From the NCBI RefSeq assembly GCF_031453615.1, contig NZ_JAVIZT010000001.1, positions 2,852,001-2,916,000 on the forward strand: DNA of 64,000 nt, written 5' to 3'. Below the pieces are notes generated by a model that made no database searches, was not told where the DNA came from, and saw only the letters and a list, made by a program, of their open reading frames with translations. Of this stretch, positions 40,958 to 49,550 are shown in pieces; position 1 is the first letter of the stretch; every line of letters starts with the position of its first letter. Both the position numbers and the translations under genes were made by a program. The stretch comes from Microbacterium sp. SORGH_AS_0428 (lineage in GTDB: Bacteria; Actinomycetota; Actinomycetes; Actinomycetales; Microbacteriaceae).

Positions 40958-41497
40958 ATCCACCGTGCTGAATGGGTGATTCAGCTTGATGATAATCCTG
41001 ATCGTCGGGGTGCCCGCGAGGGCTGGGCGCCGGATGTTCGGAACGGGCGCGCTTGACGACCAGCGATGGCGTCTTGAGCCGCTTCTCGTCGAAGCGCAGG
41101 TCTGTGGACAACCGTGCCACACCTGTGTGCCGTTCAGTACGCTCCACGGCCATGGACGATCTCCTCGCAGCCGCGGGCCAGCCGTGGTGCCCGGAGTGCA
41201 GCACGGTGCTGCGGGCGCGGGCGTATGGGTTCCACTGCGGTGGCGCGACGTCGACGTACTCGATGTGGGCACGGGGGAGTCGATTACGCTCTCCGCTCTC
41301 GCCGCTGAACTGGGGCATAACGAGCACCGACTCGGGATGAGGATCTACCACTACGTTCGCCAGCGGTATCCGGAGCACCGCCCCGGCGACCCGTGGCTCC
41401 TGACCCCCGAACAGGCGGACGACGTCCGTCGCAACGTCCGTTGACACCCTGTGGATAATCCAGCGAGCGTGTCCATGCGCAGTCGTAGCCTCGAATC
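40958..41497 (+). pseudogene. Noncoding interval with remnant of a zinc-ribbon/HTH-like small gene
   Basis: No intact gene is convincing here. An ATG at 41152 begins MDDLLAAAGQPWCPECSTV and continues to a second cysteine region (YGFHCGG), but ends without a sensible C-terminus. In the +1 frame from about 41235 the sequence becomes protein-like (GESITLSALAAELGHNEHRL … HYVRQRYPEHRPGD) and ends at 41444. One frameshift near 41235 would join them into a ~97-residue protein. It could also be two unrelated pieces. Confidence 0.35.
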
Positions 41498-41872
41498 ATG
41501 ATCGTTCGGGCCGACTTCGATGCGCTGGTTGCTGAGACAGCGCGGCTCGACTCGGGCGTGGGAGACCTTGACGGACGCATCTCTTCGGTGCGGTCACGTG
41601 TCGCCGATCTGCTGGAACAGGGGTGGACGGGGGAGGCCGCCACTCAGTTCCGGCCGCTCTTCGAGGCATGGCAGGGCGCTGCCACATCCAGCGTGCAGCG
41701 CCTCGATGCGCTCATCGAGGGGCTCCGCGCGGCGACTCGTGATCTGGTCGCAGTAGAGCGATCGCACGAAGACGCCGCACGCGCACTGGAAGGGGCGACG
41801 CCGAGCATCGAGATGCAGCAGCTTATGGGGGGAAACCATGGCGTACAGGGCACATATCGCGCAGCTCACTGA
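41498..41872 (+). CDS. WXG100-like helical protein
   Basis: The 124-residue protein has a WXG100 hairpin with QGWTGEAATQF as the turn (W-T-G) at about residues 41-51 and long helices on both sides. Such proteins guide LXG/WXG-type polymorphic toxins into type VII secretion. It overlaps the following WXG100 gene by 35 bases and is the first of a four-gene toxin operon. Confidence 0.85.
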   Translation: MIVRADFDALVAETARLDSGVGDLDGRISSVRSRVADLLEQGWTGEAATQFRPLFEAWQGAATSSVQRLDALIEGLRAATRDLVAVERSHEDAARALEGATPSIEMQQLMGGNHGVQGTYRAAH

Positions 41873-42122
41873 CGTTGTCGAGGAACTCGAACGGATCGCG
41901 AACGAGATCGCCGAGGTCCATGCCAACGCGGACGCCGCCTCACGACGACTCCATTCGACCTGGGAAGGCGAAGCGTCGCAGGCTCACACCACGGCGCACT
42001 CTGCCTGGAGCGCTGACGCCCGCGAGATGAATCAAGCGCTCGTGGCCATGCGGCAATTGCTGGCGGGTGCGCAGGCGAACTATGCCGCCGCAGTCGAAGC
42101 CAACACGCGGATGTGGGGCTGA
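41838..42122 (+). CDS. WXG100 family protein, toxin chaperone
   Basis: This 94-residue protein is a second WXG100-type hairpin: STWEGEAS at about 40-47 is the W-x-G turn, and the C-terminal helix ends ANTRMWG. It is likely to pair with the upstream WXG protein or the toxin N-terminus for secretion. It starts inside the previous gene and ends 3 bases before the toxin gene. Confidence 0.88.
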   Translation: MAYRAHIAQLTDVVEELERIANEIAEVHANADAASRRLHSTWEGEASQAHTTAHSAWSADAREMNQALVAMRQLLAGAQANYAAAVEANTRMWG

Positions 42123-42125
42123 GCG

Positions 42126-43532
42126 ATGCTTATCGCCGTCGACCCCAATGCCTATTACGAGGCAGCAACCTGCTTCGGCAACGGTGTCGCCTCCGTTGTG
42201 GCGGACGCTGAGCGCGCGCTCGGGTCCGCGCTGGCAGGCTCGGAGCGTATCGCCGGAAGCGACGCGGCCGGCGGCGAATGGGCAGCTCAGTACGACCAGG
42301 TCGCGCAGCTCACTGCGCAGACGATCAATGACCTCGAGGCGGCGGCCCTGACGGTTGCTGAGCTGCTGAAGCAGTCGGGCGTGAACCACGCGGCCGCCGA
42401 TGCCGATTCGAACCCACTGGGTGCGATCCTCCAATCGCCCGCGGCGAGTTGGTCATCGGAAGTCGGCGTATGCGTGAGCGTCCCGAGCGTGGCGGGTGGT
42501 TCCATCCCCACTCCCGATGGCTGGGAACAGCTCATCAGCCTGGTCGCGATTACGTGGCCAGACGGCGATGCCGGCAAGCTACGTGCCGTGGCGTCCGCGT
42601 GGCGCACCGTCGCCTCAACACTTGAGTCCGCATGGCCCGCCGTGACGGACGCACTTACCTCCCTTGATCAGATCCAGTCGCCTGAGATCGACGCTGCGCG
42701 CGGCGTCTGCATCACTGTGGGTGATGCGATTACGGACACCGCAACCCAAGCTCGAACACTCGCGGACGCAGCGGATGAGTATGCCGGCCACGTCGACGAA
42801 GTGCAGGCGGCGATGCGCGAGCAGATCAGCATCCTGCTCGCCGAGACTGTTCTCATCGAGGCGGTCGCCGTGGCCGCGGGTGCCGCAACCTACGGTGCTG
42901 GCTTCGTCGCTGGAACAGGACTCGCGGCGCTCAACGCCACGAAGTACGGCACCCGCCTGACCGCGATCGCGCTGCGCTTCATGGAAGGCTCGCGGGCGGT
43001 CCTTGCGAGCATGGCCTGGCACAGTCTCGACGCAACCAGCGCTTCACTCCGAGTCGTCATCGCCAAGACACCAGCGACTGCCGCGACCGCGAGCGTCACA
43101 GGAGCCGCAGCGTCGCTCACTGCGCTCGCGGACAAGCTCGCGAAGTCCCCGTGGATACTCGGACCATCGCCGCGCGGGTTCACGATCGAAGCGCGCCTTG
43201 GCGGCAACCTGCCATACGGGTTCCGCACGATCGACCGCTGGGACCAAGCAGCAGGGGTCGCGACGAGCATCAAGAGCGTCAACCTCGCGTCCAAGACGTA
43301 TCAAAGTCCCGCACGCCTTCAGAGGCTCCTCACCGGGTACATCGACAAGATGGCTGCATACCGCGGCGGCACGCTGAGCAACGTCACGGTCGACGAATTC
43401 GATATCGTGACTCGACAGCTCCAACTCGCCATTCCCACGAAGGGCTCGAGCGAGCAACAAGCTGTCATCGCGGCGATGGCCGAGTATGCCCAGCAGCGAG
43501 GAGTGCAACTGATTGTCGAGGTGATCCGATGA
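42126..43532 (+). CDS. Polymorphic toxin, type VII-type N-terminus with CdiA-like nuclease tip
   Basis: The 468-residue protein has a helical N-terminal part (to ~340) with an Ala-rich hydrophobic stretch around 245-265, like other ESX-exported toxins. The last 126 residues match the endonuclease toxin domain of CdiA proteins: FRTIDRWDQAAGVATSIKS, then KTYQSPARLQ, RQLQLAIPTKGSSEQQ and YAQQRGVQLIVEVIR. The Asp in IDRWD and Lys in SIKS are probable active-site residues (PD-(D/E)xK-like); related domains cut tRNA or DNA. It is coupled by ATGA to the immunity gene. Confidence 0.85.
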   Translation: MLIAVDPNAYYEAATCFGNGVASVVADAERALGSALAGSERIAGSDAAGGEWAAQYDQVAQLTAQTINDLEAAALTVAELLKQSGVNHAAADADSNPLGAILQSPAASWSSEVGVCVSVPSVAGGSIPTPDGWEQLISLVAITWPDGDAGKLRAVASAWRTVASTLESAWPAVTDALTSLDQIQSPEIDAARGVCITVGDAITDTATQARTLADAADEYAGHVDEVQAAMREQISILLAETVLIEAVAVAAGAATYGAGFVAGTGLAALNATKYGTRLTAIALRFMEGSRAVLASMAWHSLDATSASLRVVIAKTPATAATASVTGAAASLTALADKLAKSPWILGPSPRGFTIEARLGGNLPYGFRTIDRWDQAAGVATSIKSVNLASKTYQSPARLQRLLTGYIDKMAAYRGGTLSNVTVDEFDIVTRQLQLAIPTKGSSEQQAVIAAMAEYAQQRGVQLIVEVIR

Positions 43533-43996
43533 CGAGAGCGATCGTGGACGTCCACCTGCAACCCGATGGACGTGTGTTCGTCTTCACCTACTCCCGAGAC
43601 ACAGGCGGGTTCTGGGTCAGCGATGGCCTTCCTGCCGTACTCGAAGATGCGACCGATCTGGACGCGCTCGGGACCGCAGCACTGACAGCATTGGAGGCCA
43701 GCACCGAGGGCGTTGTGCCCGCGCGCGACCTTCGTGCTAATCCGCCTGACCAACAGCTGCTCGCGTGGGTGGGCGTCCAGACCTACGCCCAATATGCAAA
43801 GGGAGTGAGGTCGGCGAAGGTGCACGCGTTCTACGGTGACGACGGCACCCTGAACCGACTGCTCGTCACGCCTGAGACCAATCACGGACGCGAAGGCTTC
43901 ACTCCTGACGTCGAACGACGTCAAGAGCTCGCGGCCTTCGGTGCAGAATCCATTGGAAGCGCACTCACGCAGGCCCTGCACATCGCCCGCGACTGA
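43529..43996 (+). CDS. CdiI-like immunity protein
   Basis: The 155-residue protein follows the toxin gene with an ATGA overlap. It resembles contact-dependent growth-inhibition immunity proteins that pair with this nuclease class: WVGVQTYAQYAKGVRSAKVHAF in the middle and FGAESIGSALTQAL at the C-terminus. It would bind and block the nuclease tip in the producing cell. The start at 43529 replaces a longer open frame lying in the toxin gene. Confidence 0.82.
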   Translation: MTRAIVDVHLQPDGRVFVFTYSRDTGGFWVSDGLPAVLEDATDLDALGTAALTALEASTEGVVPARDLRANPPDQQLLAWVGVQTYAQYAKGVRSAKVHAFYGDDGTLNRLLVTPETNHGREGFTPDVERRQELAAFGAESIGSALTQALHIARD

Positions 43997-44397
43997 CCGA
44001 TGTGTACGTCCCTGTGGCGAACACTGAGGCCTTGCCCTGTCCCGAAGTTCAGGACTGGTGGAAACCAGCCTCCGGGGAACCGCGCCAGCGACGTGTGGCA
44101 TGAACGTGCGGTGACCCCCGCGTGGCGTGCGCTCAGCCTCAGGAGACCTAAGGACAATTTCGTTCATTGGCGCATCGATAGCCGCAGCTAACAGGCCGGG
44201 ATGCCAGCTCTGCAGGCTGCGGGGCAGACTGCAGAGCATGGGCGTCGGCGGCATCCCTGCACCAGAGGCGGTGGGGGACGATGAACTTAGGTCCTTCGAA
44301 CGGCTAGTGTGGGCGACGGCTTCACGTGCCAAATGTCGCTCAGCGACGCAAGTAGCGAGGTCAACGCCGCGCACGCCGGGGCATCGGTTGGACGAGG
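43997..44397. other. Interval without a recognisable gene
   Basis: Several open frames occur but none has a credible start or composition. There is no clear terminator and no repeat. It separates the toxin operon from the minus-strand restriction block. Confidence 0.5.
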
Positions 44398-46005
44398 CTA
44401 GATTCCGTACAGCTTGAGTGCCACGTGGTTCACTATTAGCCGACGTCCATGGTTATCGAGAGCGAAGTGGATCCGCCCAACCTCATTGGGCTTTACGCCG
44501 TCACGAACCTTTACATGCGGCACCTGTTCTCGACGTTCCCCTTCGAAAACGAAGTAGCGGAGCGACTTGTTCTTCTCGATCGTGTCATCAGCGGTCGAAA
44601 CGTTCAGTCCGAAGTTCTGCTTGAACCAGTCATCGAGGTGTCCCGCTACTCCTGGATCGTCGCCGTACAGTTTCTGCGCCGCGCGCGCCAGAGTTGTGAG
44701 CGCTTGAGTCATATCCAGAGGGTCGGGATAGGAGATCTTCTTCCATGAGCGTCCCGCCGCTTCGGTGAAGACGATGCAGGAGCCGCTCGCGTCGGTGAGC
44801 GCGAGGAAGGTACCGGTGGGATCAGACGACTTCCTGAGCGGAGGAATCGTTTCCCACGGGTCAGTCGCGGCTTCCTCAACGGGCTCGAATTGACTGAGGT
44901 ATAAGCCCCTCCAGTACTCCACCTGAGCGGTCAAGTCTTCGGCCGCGTCGGCGCGCGCCTTGAACGCCTCGACATCGTGAGCGTATGAGTCCGCCAGCGC
45001 CTGCGCTTCGGCGACCTCGCCATCGAGAATCGCTACCTGCGCGAGCAGCGCGTCACGCTCAGCACCGATGTCCGCAGCTTCTTGCGCGAGACGAACCCGC
45101 GCATCGGCATCGCTACGTGCCGCGCGCTGAACAGCATGACGAGCGCGCCGCCATCCCTCGTCGACGCCGCGTGTGAGTGCAGCCAGCGGAGCCAAGCGAG
45201 GCATCAGCCGGATACGGAGCACCTCACGGTCAGCAGCGGCTTCGACTTCCGCCGCCGTCACGTCTACGCCAGGTGCGTCGATGTTGGACCAGACCAGTCG
45301 AGCGCCACCGAACGGGATCTTCAGCCCTGGGATGGCTGCCTGGAGAGCTTCCCGCGTCGCATAGTTGAGCGTTACAACCCGCGCCAACCCAATAAGCTTG
45401 CTTGCTGCGACCCACGCGGCATCCCGAATCTCGGCCGACCGAGAGTGCACAAGCAGTATCGGAAGACGTGACGGAGACTTCAGCGCTTCCACCAGAGCGA
45501 CGGTTTCATGCACGTCTCGTACCATCTGAAAACGTTCGTCAACGTGCTGCCCACCAATACGGAGCCGCATAGCTTCGTCCCGTGCGACTGCTCCCACAAT
45601 GCCAGGCTGATACACGTCAGTGCTCCGTACCGGCGTGAGCGCTCCGCCGAGGTACTCCCGGCTGATGCCGACACGAAAGCTCACCCTCCCGGAGACCTCG
45701 CTAACGGTGACTCGAGTGGTTAGCTCAATCCCGGAGTCAAGAGTCTGCCGCACCGATACCCTCAGAGCGCGATCCATGCCAGCGGCGATTGACTCCCAAA
45801 TGGCAACGCGGTCGGAAACAATCAGATCCCCCAGTTCGATCGGGGGCAGCGTCGCGTTCCCTGATTCAAGCAGCTCGGCCGAGCACACGATAACGTCGGA
45901 TCCTCGGCTCAGCCATTGTGCGACATGCTCAAGCAATGACTCGAAGGCGGAGTCTCCCTCGCGCACGGACTCGACATCGAAATCGACCACGTAGAGAAGA
46001 TGCAC
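44398..46005 (-). CDS. Unrecognised 535-residue coiled-coil protein
   Basis: The N-terminal half appears to be an alpha/beta domain (MHLLYVVDFDVES, later LPILLVHSRSAEIRDAAWVA and GARLVWSNIDAPGV). A long coiled coil follows at about 290-370 (DEGWRRARHAVQRAAR … LDGEVAEAQALADSYAHDV). The C-terminal part is beta-rich, ending HGRRLIVNHVALKLYGI. I do not recognise it. Its place beside McrBC-like, nuclease and methyltransferase genes suggests an accessory of a defence system. Start is GTG at 46005. Confidence 0.65.
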   Translation of the reverse strand: MHLLYVVDFDVESVREGDSAFESLLEHVAQWLSRGSDVIVCSAELLESGNATLPPIELGDLIVSDRVAIWESIAAGMDRALRVSVRQTLDSGIELTTRVTVSEVSGRVSFRVGISREYLGGALTPVRSTDVYQPGIVGAVARDEAMRLRIGGQHVDERFQMVRDVHETVALVEALKSPSRLPILLVHSRSAEIRDAAWVAASKLIGLARVVTLNYATREALQAAIPGLKIPFGGARLVWSNIDAPGVDVTAAEVEAAADREVLRIRLMPRLAPLAALTRGVDEGWRRARHAVQRAARSDADARVRLAQEAADIGAERDALLAQVAILDGEVAEAQALADSYAHDVEAFKARADAAEDLTAQVEYWRGLYLSQFEPVEEAATDPWETIPPLRKSSDPTGTFLALTDASGSCIVFTEAAGRSWKKISYPDPLDMTQALTTLARAAQKLYGDDPGVAGHLDDWFKQNFGLNVSTADDTIEKNKSLRYFVFEGERREQVPHVKVRDGVKPNEVGRIHFALDNHGRRLIVNHVALKLYGI

Positions 46006-46109
46006 CAGCGCAACCTTTCGCCTGTCAGAGAGCGTCCCCCAGCCTTGGCACCCGGCGGTAGTCCGCTACTTCGTCTGACCCTATCGATTCCCTCATCGTG
46101 GGCCTACTG

Positions 46110-46421
46110 CTAAAGCCGATCGATCCAGGTGTCCTCTTCGCGGTCCGCCCATGCGTTGCCCGTGTTGACATGCCCAGACTGCGCCGCGCGAGCGCGAAGC
46201 ATCTGGATCAGCACATTCGCCGGTCTGACCTCAAGCTCTGCCACGGAGACGATGCGGATGCCAGTCAGCTCAGCAACCACGTCAAACTGCGCGCGAGCAC
46301 CAACGACGCCGATCTGAGCGAATAGCTCGCGAATCGTCTGCCGCTGCAGTGCGGTCATCGGAGTCGCCGCGTCACTCGCGGCGGGAAGCGTGTCATCAAG
46401 GTCGAATAGTGCACTCTCCAT
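46110..46421 (-). CDS. Small accessory protein with helical C-terminal motif
   Basis: The 103-residue protein starts MESALFDLDDTLPAASD. The helical part RELFAQIGVVGARAQFDVV and LTGIRIVSVAELEVRPANVL resembles the C-terminal motif (GxxI-S-xx-EL-xxA) seen in many phage and plasmid recombination proteins. FDLDDT looks like a HAD motif but the protein is far too short for a HAD enzyme. The function is unknown. Confidence 0.55.
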   Translation of the reverse strand: MESALFDLDDTLPAASDAATPMTALQRQTIRELFAQIGVVGARAQFDVVAELTGIRIVSVAELEVRPANVLIQMLRARAAQSGHVNTGNAWADREEDTWIDRL

Positions 46422-46546
46422 GGCGTCTATCCTGCCGGATGGATGAGATCGCCAAACCCGACCCTGGTTGCAACGGAAGCCCACCGGCGACCACAACTGG
46501 CGATAGTCGTGCGCAGGCGGCGAGTGCGGCCGGATAACGTTGAAAA

Positions 46547-47539
46547 ATGCCCCTCGACGTTTCGCTCGCGGACCTCGGTGATCAGCCGCGACTATCAGAG
46601 GGCATACATGCACGCAGAGCCCGGTTTCACCAATCGTGGTATCGCGCTGCTCAGCTGGGCGTGAAGTCTTGGGGTAGCGCGCCGTCTGGCCGTCCATTCG
46701 GCAGCATCCTTCCTCCCGCAGCCGCCGAGGCCGGGCTGAACTTCGCCGCGTCAGAGTCGAGGCAGCTATTCCTGTCGCGACGACAGCAGGGCTGGGGGGC
46801 CGACCCGGTGCGAATGACTCGGCACATGACATCGAGCCAGACACTTCTGGTCAATCTGCTCGGCCCGCTCGGCTCAGACCCTACGTGGCTTCTTGAGGTA
46901 CTCCGTTTGCTTCTTCAACGCTCCGACATCGCCGAGGTGATCCGCTGGGACATCGAGTTCGCGCCTCCGAGGCGGAGCCAGTACCTCGGCGACATGACGA
47001 GGCTCGACGCCTTCTTCCGTGTTCGTACTGATTTCGGCGTCGAAGGACTCGTGCTCGAGCTGAAGTACACTGATCGATTCAGCAGCCGCAGGATCGATGT
47101 CGCAGGCAGTCAAAGGTACGCAGAATTGGCGTCGAGCCGCGATCTGTGGCACGACCCCCAGGCGGCGTTCATCGATCCGACAATCGGACAGCTTCTGCGA
47201 TGCCACGCGCTCGGCGAGCGGATCCTCCAAGTCGACGAACCAAGCGCCGGGGGCACGACGTTACTACTGGTAAGTCATCCGAACGATACGACAGCGCTCC
47301 TTGTGATGGACCGGTACCGCGCAGCTCTCACGAACAAATCGCGGGCCGTTGATCTGGCACTTGATCGGGTACTAGCTGTCGCACTGGCCACGGCTCCGAG
47401 CGCCAGCGCTGCCGCAGTCGTACGCGGCCTACAGCTCCGCTACCTCGACCATTGGGAGAGCGAACACCTATGGCAGGAGCACACAACGGATGTCGCACGA
47501 CTGACTGGTCGCTCTCGCGGCCGCTTCACGATCCAATGA
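46547..47539 (+). CDS. PGN_0703-like restriction endonuclease-fold protein
   Basis: This 330-residue protein carries a PD-(D/E)xK-like core: TRLDAFFRVRT (Asp), then VEGLVLELKYTD (E-x-K) and the following helix VAGSQRYAEL. The N-terminus has RHMTSSQTLLVNLLGPL and WDIEFAPPRR as in PGN_0703-type nucleases found in defence islands. It is convergent to the McrC-like gene, with the two stops 1 base apart. Whether it belongs to the same system is unknown. Confidence 0.65.
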   Translation: MPLDVSLADLGDQPRLSEGIHARRARFHQSWYRAAQLGVKSWGSAPSGRPFGSILPPAAAEAGLNFAASESRQLFLSRRQQGWGADPVRMTRHMTSSQTLLVNLLGPLGSDPTWLLEVLRLLLQRSDIAEVIRWDIEFAPPRRSQYLGDMTRLDAFFRVRTDFGVEGLVLELKYTDRFSSRRIDVAGSQRYAELASSRDLWHDPQAAFIDPTIGQLLRCHALGERILQVDEPSAGGTTLLLVSHPNDTTALLVMDRYRAALTNKSRAVDLALDRVLAVALATAPSASAAAVVRGLQLRYLDHWESEHLWQEHTTDVARLTGRSRGRFTIQ

Positions 47540-47540
47540 T

Positions 47541-49550
47541 TCACGACGAGTTCGGCGACGTCGACTGGAGTGCGTCGTAAGTTCTCGCGAACAGCGTCTC
47601 GGCACCGATCACAAGGCGGTACACCTGCTGCCAACTTGTACGCGAGAGCACCTCACGGTGCGCTGCCGGAACTCGGTACGTCGAGTTGAGTCGATGCCAG
47701 CTTGATTCGAGGCTTGCCACGACGTCGAGATCGAGACCGAGTAGCTCCATCCTCGCCCGGATACTCTTCGATATCGTGCTGCCTTTGCCGCGCGCCGCGA
47801 GACCGACCGCATCGACAGCGGCGCCGAAGGTGCGCGTTTGTCGTGCCCAGTCTGTGTTTCCTGCCACGACGGATTGGATGAGCTGAGTGTAGATGAGGTG
47901 CTCGATAGCCGCGCACATCCCTATCACCGGCCCCGAGAAATCCGCTGTTGGGTCGAGCTGGTGGCCGACAAGGTCGGCGGTGGCCATCATGACCTGGACA
48001 TCGCTCGCGAGCGCAGCCCATCGCTTCTCACCAACTAGCGCTTCTATGCGCTCACGACTCGGTCGAATCTCACCGAGGTGAGCGTTTCCCCACGAAGCGA
48101 GCAGCGTTCGTGTCGACTCGACCGTGTCCTCAGCTAGTTCCTGCGCGCTGCCCAGAGCGTCCGAGGCAGCCGTCGATGTCGGTGGAACGAGATCGATTTG
48201 TGACAGCAACGTAGTCACGACGTCGCGTAGAGCATCCTTTACGACATCCGGGGAAGCAGACGGGTTTAATGAGGCCGAGATCAGGGTCCCTCCAGCGTCA
48301 TCATGAAACACATCGGCCGGTCTAGGCTCAGCTTCCGTCGTGTAGATCAGCACTCCGCCGACTGCGGGCTCGATGCCGAAGTTCTGGAGGTAGCCCAAGA
48401 TTTTGTACAGCTCCTCGGCCGGGAGGCGGTCACGCTGACGAAGTTTAGGGTCAAGCACTGCGAGGCGTTCAGTCCCGCCCAGCGGTCGCGCCCGTACGAC
48501 GATATCCGGGATCCCGCCTAGAGGACGCCCATCTTCCTTCACCCACCGCGCCGCGCTCAACTTCGTCACAGAAGGAATGCTCCGCTGGAAGTAGACGTCG
48601 ATGCGCCCGGAGAAGTTCTCAAACGAATAAGCTGCGGCTTCGCGACGCCAAGCCCTGTTGATGATGGGCTCCGGCACATTCATTGCGTGGGCCAACTCGC
48701 GACCCAAGGTGCCCAGGCACCAGAGTTCAAAGAGCTTGTTGTCAAACTGATGACCGTACAGGGCGAGATCCACATCCCCGGGATCGACAGCAGGCAGACC
48801 GCTTAAGCAGGCCGACATCCACTCCACGAGCTCGCTGTACGGTCGCGCACTCGGAATCTCGCGCCGTTGCAGGCGCCGCTGCACCTGGGCCATCAGTCGA
48901 TCAAGCGCCGGTCGCGTGCGGATTTCAGTTGCGCGTGGAGCGCTGCCCGCCAGAAGCGGCAGCTGGGCAAGCCTGCCCAGTCGCTCACGTTGCTGACGGA
49001 CGGCACGGTACTCCACGGAACCGGAGGTTGCGATGCTCACAGCGAGGCTTCTCCGCAATTCTTCTCGGATCCAGGCCAATGCGTAGCTCGCTAGAACATT
49101 CTCAGGCGTCCGCGCGCCACGACGCACCTCAAGCACGGGATAGGTCAGTTCCTGGTCACCTCCGTGCGACCTGGTGACCCATCGATTGATGTCAAGCGCA
49201 CCGCTCAGTGCGCCGACTTGCTCGGTACTGCGAAGCTCGTATCGGAATGTTGGTCGCGCGACCACGTCGCTCAAAATCTTGAGTAGGCGATTGCTGGCTG
49301 CAAGTGCCACACGCACACGCAAGCCCGCCAGAATTACGTCGAGCTCGTCAGGTTGCTCAGCCCGACTCCCGGATGCCCGATCGACCAGTTGCTGGTCGCC
49401 GGCAGCGAAGTAGACGCCGAGGAGCCCCAGGGAAGCCTCGATCGCCGCCTGACGTCCGCGGCTACTCAGGGCGCCACCGGGAGCGTGCTCAAGGAGGGCG
49501 GTATCAGCGCTGCTGGCTTCGCCCAGCCATTCGCCGTCGTGGTCAGTCAT
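47541..49550 (-). CDS. McrC-like nuclease (DUF2357/PD-(D/E)xK)
   Basis: The 669-residue protein has an extended N-terminal region and a central nuclease core: GGIPDIVVRA, RLAVLDPKLRQRD and the following helix EELYKILGYLQNFG. This D…D-x-K set is that of McrC-type partners with DUF2357 ends. A helical C-terminal domain of ~250 residues is added. It overlaps the McrB-like ATPase gene by 4 bases, so the pair should act together as in McrBC: the ATPase binds or translocates DNA and this subunit cuts. Confidence 0.75.
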   Translation of the reverse strand: MTDHDGEWLGEASSADTALLEHAPGGALSSRGRQAAIEASLGLLGVYFAAGDQQLVDRASGSRAEQPDELDVILAGLRVRVALAASNRLLKILSDVVARPTFRYELRSTEQVGALSGALDINRWVTRSHGGDQELTYPVLEVRRGARTPENVLASYALAWIREELRRSLAVSIATSGSVEYRAVRQQRERLGRLAQLPLLAGSAPRATEIRTRPALDRLMAQVQRRLQRREIPSARPYSELVEWMSACLSGLPAVDPGDVDLALYGHQFDNKLFELWCLGTLGRELAHAMNVPEPIINRAWRREAAAYSFENFSGRIDVYFQRSIPSVTKLSAARWVKEDGRPLGGIPDIVVRARPLGGTERLAVLDPKLRQRDRLPAEELYKILGYLQNFGIEPAVGGVLIYTTEAEPRPADVFHDDAGGTLISASLNPSASPDVVKDALRDVVTTLLSQIDLVPPTSTAASDALGSAQELAEDTVESTRTLLASWGNAHLGEIRPSRERIEALVGEKRWAALASDVQVMMATADLVGHQLDPTADFSGPVIGMCAAIEHLIYTQLIQSVVAGNTDWARQTRTFGAAVDAVGLAARGKGSTISKSIRARMELLGLDLDVVASLESSWHRLNSTYRVPAAHREVLSRTSWQQVYRLVIGAETLFARTYDALQSTSPNSS

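Noticed and set aside
40932..41447. 171-codon minus-strand frame downstream of the RES gene
   Set aside because: The product (MSTDVATDVVRLFGGQEP…) has no protein-like segments that are stronger than those on the plus strand, and no ribosome binding site.
46110..46421. HAD phosphatase, from the FDLDDT motif
   Set aside because: The protein is only 103 residues and lacks HAD motifs II-IV; the match is probably chance.
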